Under the pieces are notes generated by a model, which saw only the letters and a program-made list of their open reading frames with translations, searched no databases and was not told the origin of the DNA. A program made the position numbers and the translations under genes. Of a DNA stretch of 64,000 nt, positions 27,241 through 38,700 are shown piece after piece. Origin of the DNA: Hypomesus transpacificus (lineage: Eukaryota > Chordata > Actinopteri > Osmeriformes > Osmeridae); NCBI RefSeq assembly GCF_021917145.1, contig NC_061078.1, forward strand, positions 1,987,640 to 2,051,639, in the 5' to 3' direction. The first letter of the stretch is position 1, and each line of letters begins with the position of its first letter.

Positions 27241-28921
27241 GTTTGGACTGTGAAAATTCGGAAATTCGCAAGAAACGTCGTAAAACCAGGACCGGTCAGC
27301 TCACTTAAGAACTCAGTGATCAGACGGAAGAAAGCTTAAAAAGAGAAGGTTACAGGAAACGTCAACTACTTGATTCCTCCATTGTAGAATTGGGTGAAAG
27401 TTGTGCGATGTCACTCGGATGCAGTCTTCCACCAAGAGAGAACCGGACGGCAAGGCTCAGTTCTACACATACTCCCTGCTACAAGGTGATTGGCTATATA
27501 AACACTTCAGTCTAGCGGAAACAAATCCAGACGGCCAATCAGAGAGCGCTAAATCGACCAGCCCACGCATTTACCTCCCACTTCATCATATGAAAAAAAA
27601 ACATTTTATGACAAAGTGCGTTTGTTGTTTATTCCCTTCTTCTGGTTTGTTCAAAATTCAGCACATGCTATTATCTTAACTTAGTGTCACTGACCACTGC
27701 TTTCACAATCACATTAACTGGAATGGTGGAGTTATCAGTTTGTGTAACAGAAGTAACACCAGTATGTTAATTGCGTGCAGATAGTTTTTCCAAGCATTTC
27801 TTCGGACAATGCGTACAGTACCAAGCAGATGGCAAATGTAGACCATACCTGTCTTTGTTGTGCTTTTTAATAATAAAATAAACATATATTGTGTATGCCT
27901 CAATTATTACTCTTAATATAATGTATAAATCTCAATGCAAATTGCGTGTGTTGTAAGCTATGGTTGTAACCTAAAATTGCTTTTGAATGCATGTGCATCA
28001 AAGGTTTATCCTATGTAATCCATGCATGAGTGTTAACCTCATCGTTAAAACAAATTTGAATCCTGTCTCTCACAGTCATTTTCACTTTGATGCTTTTCTT
28101 GTGTTTTCAGATTATAAATGATAATCATCATGTTTAAATTAATTTTACTTCCGTGAAACGTGTAAAATATGGTGTTGAACACTTTCTACACTCAGAACAT
28201 GAAATGGTTTATAGAAAACATGTATTCACATAAACTTAACGACATTAAGAACAAAGTAGACTACGCCTCTTTGGTGGCAAGAGCAGACAGCAAACAGCAG
28301 ACAGCAAATTTCTCACTTGTAAATGGTGTGCAATGCTATGCAATGCTCTCCACCGTATGCAGCATACAGTAAGTGGTGGTGAGAATTGCTGATGGCTGGT
28401 TGTCAAAGGGGAACACATTCAGTATATCATTAGAACCGTACTTGGTCAAGCTTCCAGTACATGTGAAGTTGATTCAGTTGCCATTTGTTTTACCACTGTG
28501 ATAATTGTGACATGAAAATGCTAGATATATTGGGGCTGTGCACAGGTTTGGAATGCAGTGTCCGTCTAAAATATCCCTCTTAGACAAGTTATTTGCCTAC
28601 TGCCAAACCAGAAAGGCATATGTTCCAGTTCTTTGTATTCATACTTTTTTGAATGATCAGATTTGTATCAGTTTAACTTAAAATTGTATTGAATTTATTC
28701 CGATTTAGCCATCTGTTTGTTGCTACCAATACATGCAAACACAATAAGCGAGTATCTGCCGACCAATCACCCACTGCAAATGTATGGATGACAAAATAAT
28801 GATATTTCAAATGTTCAAATTACTTAAACTATGTAAATGAATGAATGCCGGTTGGTTATTCTAATGTTTATACAGTATATGTACAATGTTCTATAACTAT
28901 TACGGAAAAGGTTGTTTTTGG

Positions 28922-28975
28922 ATTAATTGGATTTGAACAAGACATTGAATTAATTGGATTTGAACAAGACATTGA
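28922..28975. repeat. 27-bp tandem duplication (two identical copies)
   Basis: The unit starting ATTAATTGGATTTGAAC and ending GACATTGA occurs twice head to tail at 28922 and 28949 with no differences, which suggests a recent slip. Confidence 0.85.
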
Positions 28976-30658
28976 ATCCAGATTGCACAAATCTAAGACT
29001 AAAATTCAAAGGATTGTACATTTTGTTCAATTTCACTCTGCTGATTTAGGTTGTTGGTCTGCCACCTGCTGGCAGCTGTGAAGACGTTACAAGTAAAGTG
29101 AAAGTGGCATAGAAATGGTTCCTAAAGGGGAATCCATTTGATCAACTCAGTAAAAGTAGTTTTAAAATGAATATAGATCCGTTGTCAGATTAGTCATGAG
29201 GGATTATGTAATATCATTCACATGTAGACTCAATTAAAATCCAGTCCAGCACTGAGGAGTCCTTGGGGTGATCATCATGTTGACAGTTTAGAATCTGCAG
29301 ACATCTGAAGGCTTTACCAATATATTTGTGATCACAACCATGGGTGGTCAGGGCCCGAAACACGAGTGATAAATTGAGCACTCAACCCAAAATTAGAAAC
29401 AGATTGTTAGCATTATCTTTTAAACCATTCAAAATCTATATGTAATTGTTCTATGTAATGGTTATAAATATAAACATCATTACTTAAGTGTATTGCTAAT
29501 TAGACCTACTGACCACTACCACACCCCACACCCTGCTTATGTATACTGTATGTACACTATATCCCAGCAATCATTGCGCCAAAAAGCAGGAAGTGCTTTC
29601 TCTTGCAGATTCGGGGAAATTAGCCACCAGGTAGGTCTTTTAGGATATCAAACACTCGTAGACTGGGTTTCACATATAAACAATAGAAAACGATTTTACT
29701 TCAACTTAACATCGATATTTCTTTTCTTTGTAAGTAATTTTATGGTTTGGTTTGTTAATCGTTGTTGTTGGCTATATTGCAAGCTAGCTAGCTGTCAGTG
29801 TAAAACCACAAGTAGCTTGCCTCCTTCCTGCTTCTGACATCGTCTGGGGCCTTGAATTTACTGATTACAATGATGCAAATAGAAATATGTGTTCTATACT
29901 TGATTAGACGGAATCGGAATTTAAGTTATGGTAACGTTATGGATTCATAAGAAAACCGTAAATTCTTAACGCCTGGCTCAGCCCTGCCTTGTACAATAAA
30001 TAGTAAACATTAAACAACCATACATGATACTTATAATGACCGAATACACGCCTGATGTCTTAATCTCAGATGAATAGTATTAATCCTCGTTGGGTTATTC
30101 ATCATTTTGATCACATCATTTGTCCCATGTTAAACTAAATACTATCTTATTATGATAGAAAAATAATGTCAAAGAGTACATTTGTGGCTATCCTTGTCAC
30201 AAATACTTGTGACACAACTTGCTCTTCTAGAATAGGGTGAAACGAATCTTCATACAGCATTAAGTCTATTTCTGTTGGTTGGAGAGCAGTGTCTTGGTGC
30301 TTGTGAGAAGTGGTTTGCTTCTTTAAGTAGGTCAGTCATATGTCTTTTACCACATCTCTCACAGGAGAACCGCCTACAGACATCCTATTAATTAGTAGCA
30401 GTTTTAAAATGAACTAATTTAGATCACAGAAGCTGTTATATAACACACAAAGGCAACTATAGACGTATGAAGTGTTGACTTGATAGGCATGAACTGATGT
30501 GGTCTGTTAAAACAATATTTGCAGTTTTGTCAAGTGCACATCTAAGATCTGGGAACACTGGCATGAGTGCCTTTTTTAGCCCTTCTTTCCTTGTATATTT
30601 CTGTGTAATTAATTGTTTGTATGTATTGTTTGTTTGTTTTTGTTTAGTCTTTTTTTTT

Positions 30659-30674
30659 GGGGGGGGGGGGGGGG
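30659..30674 (+). repeat. G16 homopolymer
   Basis: Sixteen G after eight or nine T, about 290 bases before the CDC42 effector start. Similar G runs occur at 44627-44644 and 55428-55444. Confidence 0.8.
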
Positions 30675-30960
30675 CTTGAGCCTGTAATAATAAAGTTTAT
30701 TATTTGACAATATTCCTATAATCATCAACAGGCCTTTGTTGAATTGTTATCCAAATACCTCTTGATATGTCCACAGGTTTTGGTGGTCCAAGCCCTGGAT
30801 GACAGTCACACCAGGTTTTGTAACAACAAGATCTGTGGTAGCTGCATGTCTGTAATCGTCTTCCGACGTATGTTTGTGGCATCCCTGACGAGGTGAACAG
30901 GAAGACAGAGGACTGAGCTGAGGGAGGAAGCTGCCGTGGGGCCTCTGCGTCTGCCTCAGC

Positions 30961-31436
30961 ATGACTGAGTTCTGGGTCTGTTTCAGCTGCTGCATCGCAG
31001 AGCAGCCACAGCCAGTAAGAGCCCCTTTTCAGACAAACAAAAATGGCGTCCATTTATCCGTGTTTACTGACAGTATGCAGTCACTAAAGCCCAGTGATTT
31101 GTATATATTTTTTTGTCTTTCAGAAGAGACGGCGACGAATAGATCGCTCCATGATTGGGGAGCCGACAAACTTTGTTCACACCACACATGTAGGCTCAGG
31201 GGAGATGGGGTTGGGAGTGTCATCGGTATGTGGTATTTCTTAATAATTTTCTTAGGAATATGCAGACTGACTGACTTGATTTATAACAAATGCATACAGA
31301 TAAAAAAATCCCCTGTTAAGATTTCATAATTTTGATTGGATGTGTCTGCAACTGTTTGAAGGTGGATACTGTTCAGGCCCAGATGAAATCTAAGGGTGGC
31401 TATGGACATGGGGGTTCTGAAGGCTCTCAATTATAA
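30961..31436 (+). CDS. cdc42se2: CDC42 small effector protein (CDC42SE2-like)
   Basis: These small membrane-anchored proteins bind GTP-CDC42 through a CRIB motif and act on actin at the cell cortex. Exons 30961-31014, 31124-31225 and 31362-31436, all phase 0, give 76 residues. The N-terminus [18 protein letters not shown] has the paired Cys (10-11) that are lipid-modified in the family. [20 protein letters not shown] leads through the CRIB motif to HVGSG, and the end is [16 protein letters not shown]. The N-terminus is closer to CDC42SE2 (human [18 protein letters not shown]) than to CDC42SE1, but the GEMG segment recalls SE1, so the exact paralogue is uncertain. A poly(A) signal lies at 32257-32262. 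Confidence 0.88.
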
Positions 31437-32769
31437 CAAGGTAATATTTTCTTTTGACATTTTATAGGTATTACCTAAATAAACAAGTGCAAATTTGTAA
31501 TAGCTACAACCACCTACACCCTTGGAATTTATGTAAACCAACCAACCGACAGCGAGCTATAGAGCTGCTAGTCGCAGCTAAAAAGAACATTGTAATGATG
31601 AGACTGAACACAATATGTTCTCTTTCCCACACAGAACAATTTGGAAATCCAACTACTGATGTCAATTTGAAGAGGCGTTTTATAATGCAGTTTCACCTGA
31701 AACGGACACAGGACCTAAGTATGATACCACTGCTCTTCCAGGAAATTGTATATAATTTAATTGTTATTAAAGCACTGCTATTCATTGTCTGCCATGCTGT
31801 TGCACTGCAAGAGTAGATTGGGATGGGTTAGTAGATCAATTTCTTAGTCATTGAATGCTTGTGCGTATGATGAAAAATGTTCAGGCGTGTTTGCTGTTTT
31901 TTAGACCTCGTGGATGCCTGTATTTATTATGTGATTTGTGGAAACATGACCGTGTGGCTGGGCCACACTGGAGATCTCAAGATATGAGTCATAGTAGAGA
32001 AATATCTGGTTCTTACCCAAATCTCAAAGGCTCATAAAATGATTTAAAGTATTTAGGCAACAAGTCAATGTTCTATGTTTCGTTCTAAAATCAACTCTGA
32101 TTCAGGAGACTATTTTTAAGTAAATAATGCTGTTTTCTAAATGAACTTGAAACGTGTAGGGCACACTGGACCATTGATTCTTTTACACTCCTGAAGCATA
32201 CCTTTGCTTTGATTTCAATATGTATTTTTATACCGTTTTTTCCTTGTTAGAATCTTAATAAAATACTTAATGAACGTTTTTAAGTTGTTCTTTAATATTT
32301 ATAAATGTTTATCTTTATATGATCTGTGTTGCTGTAGTGGATAATTCTGGTTTTATTTGGTTGCTCAACACCTCAAATCTCTCATTCTTTGAACTTTTAA
32401 ATATGTGTTGTGAGAATGTGGTTAATTTGACACTCCTCTACACCTATTCATGGTTAAAGTGGACAAAATCGTAATTATTAGCTTTTTGATTAGTTGGATT
32501 ACTTAGTTTAATTAGTCATCTAAATTATTTATTTAAATTAAGTAGCCTAGTGTTATTTTACAGTGCAAACTGAATTTAATGTGTTCAACGTGTGGCCAAA
32601 GTGAGTCATGAGACAATGTAACAGGAAGTACAAAGAGTAGCGTGGTAGAAATACTTTCCCTTTGATACAATGAGTCGGCGAGCGTAACTCAGAATTTTTA
32701 CATTTGTGGCGTGGCAAATATGAGGTTGACGATACATTCATAATTGTATAAATACCGGACGTTGCCAGT
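31437..32769. other. CDC42 effector 3' UTR and sppl2a promoter
   Basis: Up to about 32280 this is probably the long 3' UTR of the CDC42 effector, ending at AATAAA 32257-32262. The remaining 490 bases before the sppl2a ATG should hold that gene's promoter. It is AT-rich, and no repeats were recognised. Confidence 0.45.
32257..32262 (+). terminator. AATAAA poly(A) signal for the CDC42 effector
   Basis: A canonical hexamer 821 bases after the stop codon; long 3' UTRs are usual in this family. Confidence 0.5.
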
Positions 32770-35700
32770 ATGGCCAACACTGTTGTGGTCACTCTTTTTT
32801 CCATCATTTTCTTGGCTCTGGAGGTAAGTAAACAAACTACTGTAGCCGACCAGTTAGCCAGCGTTGCATGTCATGACAGGCAAGATGTAATTAGGTTAGG
32901 CTACTAGCTAGGTAGCCGAGCTATCCTAACCCACCAGTAGCTAGTTGCTACTTAGTTAATTCACCCATCGTTAAGAGGAATTGTGTGACCATGCAGCTAG
33001 TCTATGGGTTTATTCTTAGGTTGTTTCTAGAATGTTAGCTATTGTTTTCTAGCTAGCTATTCCGGTAAAGATCATTAGCAAGCGACGCTTGCTTGCTCAG
33101 CTGGGGTAAGTACCTAAAATATATCCTAGTGTAGCCGTCAGCTGTTGTTAGGTCAATGTTCGTCAACGATAACAACAGCATATGTATTATCTGTAGTAGT
33201 GTGTCTAAATAACTGAACAGTTAAAACAAATCTGATGAAAAAAAACTTTTGATTAACTAGTGACTTCATGTTGTATGAACACTTAGCTTTTATTGATCAT
33301 ATATCATTTCTCCCCCAGATACACTGCCAGGAGGCAGTTTTGCACGTTTCAGATGGATCTACAGATAAAGAATACTGCCTTGTTTACAATTCCACCTGGA
33401 GTAATTTGTCAGTGGATCTCAGCACTGCTGTAAGTCCACCTGTTATAAGGCGTTTAACTTTCACAGTTTGGGGTCAAGATCGAGCTCTTTGTTGAGGTGG
33501 ATGAACTTTAAGATTATATAAAATATATGATTGTCTGGTGCTGAGGTGAGCACACTGTTACTATCTTATTCACCATCAGATGCAGTACCCCCTGGTGAAT
33601 CTGACATCCAGCCTGCTGTGCAATGGCGCAGGGCTCAATCCAGTAGAGATGAAGGGCAAGGTGCTGGTGGTGATGAGAGGGGAGTGTGTCTTCACCCAGA
33701 AAGCTCTGATTGCCCAGGATTTAGGAGCTGCTGGTCTGCTCATTGCCAGCACTGAAAATATGGTAGGAAATATATGGGTACCAAGACTACAATAATAAAC
33801 ATGTCTTTGGAACAGAACTACTGTTCTATTCACCATTACTATGTGCTGTGTTTCAACAGTTTGAATATTTGACTTTTGTACCCAGTGTTGCCTTGTTTAG
33901 AATAGGCCCATCAAATAGTTTTGTCCAACACAACGACCACTGTCTTGTATTTCAGTATCCCCCAGGTTCCAATGATTCTGAGTATGAGAGGGTCCATATT
34001 CCTGTGGCGCTCATGAGATACAGGGACTTCCTGGACGCACACAAGGTCAGCTTCCCCATCCCACCTGTTCCTGATGTAGATGCAGCATGTTTCAAGGGTT
34101 ATTGATTGCTGCAGTTGTTTTTTCACTGTCCGCTGAGTGTATCATGCCTGTGTGTCCTCAGGTGTTTGGTGATAGGATGCAGGTGAAGATGTATGCCCCA
34201 CAGGCTGCCATATTGGATGTCAGTATCATAGTGATGCTGGCAATTGCTGTTTTCACAGTCGCCATGGGAGGTTATTGGAGTGGAGCTTCTGAGAGGTGAA
34301 ACACATCATCCAGTCACATGACCACATGACATGACCATTCTTCCTGTTTGACACAGTCTTGTGTGTATAGGCCAAATTTGTATATATTGAGTAACCAGTT
34401 AGATATGAAAAAGAATACAGCATACAATATAAACATACCCCACCCCCACATCCTTGTAAATAGAATTGAACAACTTATTTCCAGTTGTCATCAGTCAGTG
34501 TTTCCCCTAGGGTTACAGCTTTGGGGGGGGGGGGGGATTTATAACATAAGGCTATTTAGTTTGTTTAATAAAAGAGCAAGCTATAGACCTGTTTTATAGG
34601 AAAGGTAACCTTAAATGACTTATATATTACCTATATACAGTGCCCTCCAAAAGTATTGGAACAGTGAGGCCAATTCCTTTATTTTTGCTGTAGACTGAAA
34701 ACATTTGGGCTTGACATCAAACGATGAATGTGAAACCAGAGATCAACGTTTCAGCTTTTATTTCCAGGTATTTACATCAGGATCTGATGCACAAATTAGA
34801 AAATATCACCTTTTTGTTCGAACCCACCCATTTGTCACGTGAGCAAAAGTATTGGAACATGTGACTGACAGGTGTGTTTTGTTGCCCAGGTGTGTCCTAT
34901 TACATACATTATTCAATCAATAAATACCACTGAATGTCTACACTCAGGTTCAGATTGGGTAAGATAGGTTTTGGCTATGCAGACTGTATTCAGAGGTGAA
35001 AACAACATGAAAACCAGAGCGCTGTCTTTGGGTGAAAAACAAGCAATTGTGAGTCTTAGAGAAGATGGAAAATCAATCAGAGCCATTGCAGAAACATTGG
35101 CCATAGCCAGTACAACCATTTGGAATGTCCTGAAGAAGAAGAAAACTACTGGTGTACTAAGTAACAGACGTCGAACAGGTAGACCAAGGAAAACATCAGC
35201 AGTTGATGACAGAAACATTGTGAGAGCTGTAAAGAAAGACCCTAAAACAACTGTTAGTGAGATCAGCAACAACCTCCAGATGGCAGGAGTGAAGGTATCA
35301 CTATCTACTGTTCGCAGAAGACTTTATGAACAAAAGTACAAGGGCTACACCAGAAGATGCAAACCACTCATTAGCAAGAAGAATAGGAAGGCCAGGCTGG
35401 AATTTGCCAAAAAGTACAGAGATGAACCTCAAAAATTCTGGGACAAAGTTTTATGGACTGATGAGACAAAGATTAACTTTTACCAAAGTGATGGAAAGGC
35501 TAAAGTTTGGAGAAAGAAAGGAACTGCTCATGATCCCAAACACACAAGCTCATCTGTGAAACACGGTGGAGGTAATGTCATGGCTTGGGCTTGCATGGCT
35601 TCTTCTGGGACGGGCTCATTAATCTTCATTGAGGATGTAACACATGATGGCAGCAGCAAAATGAACTCGGAAGTCTACAGAAACATTTTGTCTGCCAATT

Positions 35701-38700
35701 TAAGGAAAGATGCAACCAAACTGATTGGCAGAGCCTTCATCATGCAGCAAGATAACGACCCAAAACACACTGCCAAAACAACAAAGGAGTTCATCAGGGG
35801 CAAGAAATGGAAGGTATTAGACTGGCCAAGTCAATCTCCAGACTTAAACCCTATAGAGCATGCATTTTACCTGCTTAAGAGGAGACTGAAGGGAGGAACC
35901 CCACAAAACAAACAACAACTGAAAGAGGCTGCAGTGAAAGCCTGGGAAAGCATCAAAAAGGAAGAATGCAAAAGTTTGGTGACGTCAATGGGTCACAGAC
36001 TTGCTGCAGTTATTGAAAGCAAAGGATTTGCAACTAAATATTAAGTCTTATTCACTTAAATATGTTATAAGTATATCTGTTCCAATACTTTTGATCACAT
36101 GACAAATGGGTGGATTCAAACAAAATGTGATATTTTCTTAGTTGTGCATCAGATCCTGATGTCAATACCTGGAAATAAAAGCTGAAACGTTGATCTCTGG
36201 TCTCACGTTCATTATTTGATGTCAAGCCCAAATGTTTTCAGTCTACAGCAAAAATAAAGGAATTCGCCTCACTGTTCCAATACTTTTGGAGGGCACTGTA
36301 TATATATATATATAATATAACGGTAGGGAAACACCGGATCAGTGCATGACTTCTGTGAAAGGCATATTTACGCGTCGGAATCTGAAAAAGACCTGTGTTC
36401 TCGACAGAGAACGAGTGAGTCGAGGTCCTTCCCTCGGTGGCGGAGATGAGGACAAGGCTGACAGTGGAGACCTGAGTCTGTACTCTCCTGTCAAAGTGGT
36501 CATTTTCGTGGCACTGATGTGTGTGATGCTCGTCCTCATGTACTTCTTCTACAAGTGGCTTGGTGAGTACCGGTCCAAATGCTGCTTTCTTTGAAGCGCT
36601 CCACATAAAACCCCATCCAGATGAGTCGCTGTGACGTGTTTGTCTCGTGCTTGTTTTCCAGTGTACCTCATCATCGCCATATTCTGCCTGGCCTCTGCCA
36701 CCGCCCTGTTCAGCTGTCTTGATGCCGTGATGGACAGAATAGGATGTGGCACTCTGAGGTATGTTCTGCTCTGACGTCTCGACCACAAAACCTCAGTATT
36801 TCCTCTGTTCCATACGTCTGCATCCCTTGCTTCTGCTACGGCTGGAATTTCTAGTGAGTAATACTTTTTAAAAGTGAATCACACCCACGCCGTTCTTGTG
36901 TTTCGGGTTTTGACCTTTAACTTGTGTGTCTCTGTGGTAGTTACACTGGAACAGACTTCAGCTGGCCTCTCTGTGGTCGTCTGGTCGTCTTCTTCTTCTC
37001 TTGTCTGCTACCCCTTTCACGGGCACTCTCTTGTAACTTTGAACTCCCCTTTGTGTGTGTTTTGTTTTCCTCTAGTTTCTCAGTCAAGGGTCAAAGTCTG
37101 TCTCTGAGGTCTGTGGTCCTGGCAGCCGTGTGCATCACTGTAGCTGTGGTCTGGGGCGTGTACAGGAATGAGGACAGGTACTGTCTGCACAAACACACAC
37201 ACTTCTGTCTTGTCCTGGGGAATGTTTAGGGCGGTACAACAGGAAGTGGCCATGAGCAAAACTGTCTGGAGCCTTTCATAAACATGGGTGTCATCAGCAG
37301 GGGCAGGTACTGCTGTCAGTTCAGACCACTTCTGTATTACTGACCGCCTCATTGACTATGTCTAGGCTACTAGACTAGTCATAGACTACTTGTCTAGGTT
37401 TATGAAATGTAGTGCCGAAACTTTGTGAACAATTGTAGTGGGTATGTGTATTCATACAGTCAAACTATTATCATTGGTCCAGACTTCTAAAGTTAAAACA
37501 GAGAAAGTTTATATAGCAGGACTTTACCGACAGCTGAAATATAAATATTTCCATTTTCAAAGCACAGTGGATATTAGTGACTATTGTTCTGCCTATTGTT
37601 GCACTTCCCTCTCCTCCCACAGGTGCAGAACTTGCTTGATATTGTATTACAGGTTCATTGCATCTTTGGGTCAAAACAACATTGGTATAACATACTGCGT
37701 ATTATGTGTTCAACTTCATATTTGCTTTACTTTGCAGGGATTTTGTAAAATGTTGATTTATGCTTCTCTTGTGTTTTGGGTTGAAGTTAAAGGAATATGG
37801 ACAGAATAGACATTACAAATATAAATTTTTTATTTTTTTATTTTACCTGTTTCCAAGTCTGATTATGAATATTTTTGTGGACTTTCAGATGGATTTGGAT
37901 CCTGCAAGATCTCCTGGGCATCGTATTCTGTTTGAACTTCATGAAGACCATTACTTTGTCAAACTTCAAGGTACTGTCACCACTGATCCTGGACTGTCCC
38001 TGGTTAGAAAAACAATCCTTCTAAAGACATGTCTCCCACCGGAATGTTATTGTACTTTTCCTCAGATCTGTGTGATTCTGCTGGGCCTCCTACTGGTCTA
38101 TGATGTGTTCTTTGTCTTCATCACACCTTTCTTCACTCCGGTACGTCACAATCCAATCATACTGCATAGTCCTCACACTTTGAAGTACTGTACTTTGTTG
38201 CTTAAAATAAAGTGTGTTCAAGTAGATGTTCAAAGCATGAGTGTTTTCCCCGGTACAGAATGGAGAGAGCATCATGGTGCAAGTAGCCCTTGGCCCAGAC
38301 GCAGCTGGGGAGAAGGTAACCACTTTGTCATTCTGTCTGTCTGTTTGCATGCATGCATTAATGCTGAGGTGTGCTTGCTCTATTAACAATAAGGCTGATC
38401 TGACTGCTGTGGAGCATTGCTGTTGATTTCTTACTGACTGTGTGTATGTGTGGTGGGGGGGGCGTGGGTCTGTTATTGACACAGAGTAACATTGTCGAGG
38501 TCCCTGCTGATCCCAACACTTCCTCTGAGAAAGTAAGATCCATCTGCCCACCCTCCATATTGGGCTTCACTTTGGGGTTAGGTGGGGGGAGGGACATAGG
38601 GACAGAGCCAACGAAACTATGTCATTTCCTGTATATTAACGACTGCTAATGTACATTATATATATATATATATACAGTATTTCTGTATGGCTCCATATTT

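Larger units (their letters stand above)
27241..30960. other. 3.7-kb divergent intergenic region nmrk2 / CDC42 effector
   Basis: It should hold the nmrk2 promoter (27241-27600) and the promoter and 5' UTR exon of the CDC42 effector. A candidate non-coding exon ends at 29630, before GTAGGT. The region contains a 27-bp tandem duplication (28922-28975) and a T8-9/G16 homopolymer block (30651-30674). Otherwise it is AT-rich with no recognisable gene. Confidence 0.4.

Noticed and set aside
36924-37075. Hydrophobic open frame just before sppl2a exon 8
   Set aside because: It is intron sequence; the acceptor TCTAG at 37071-37075 gives the conserved junction GTLSFSVKG and no extra membrane helix is expected.
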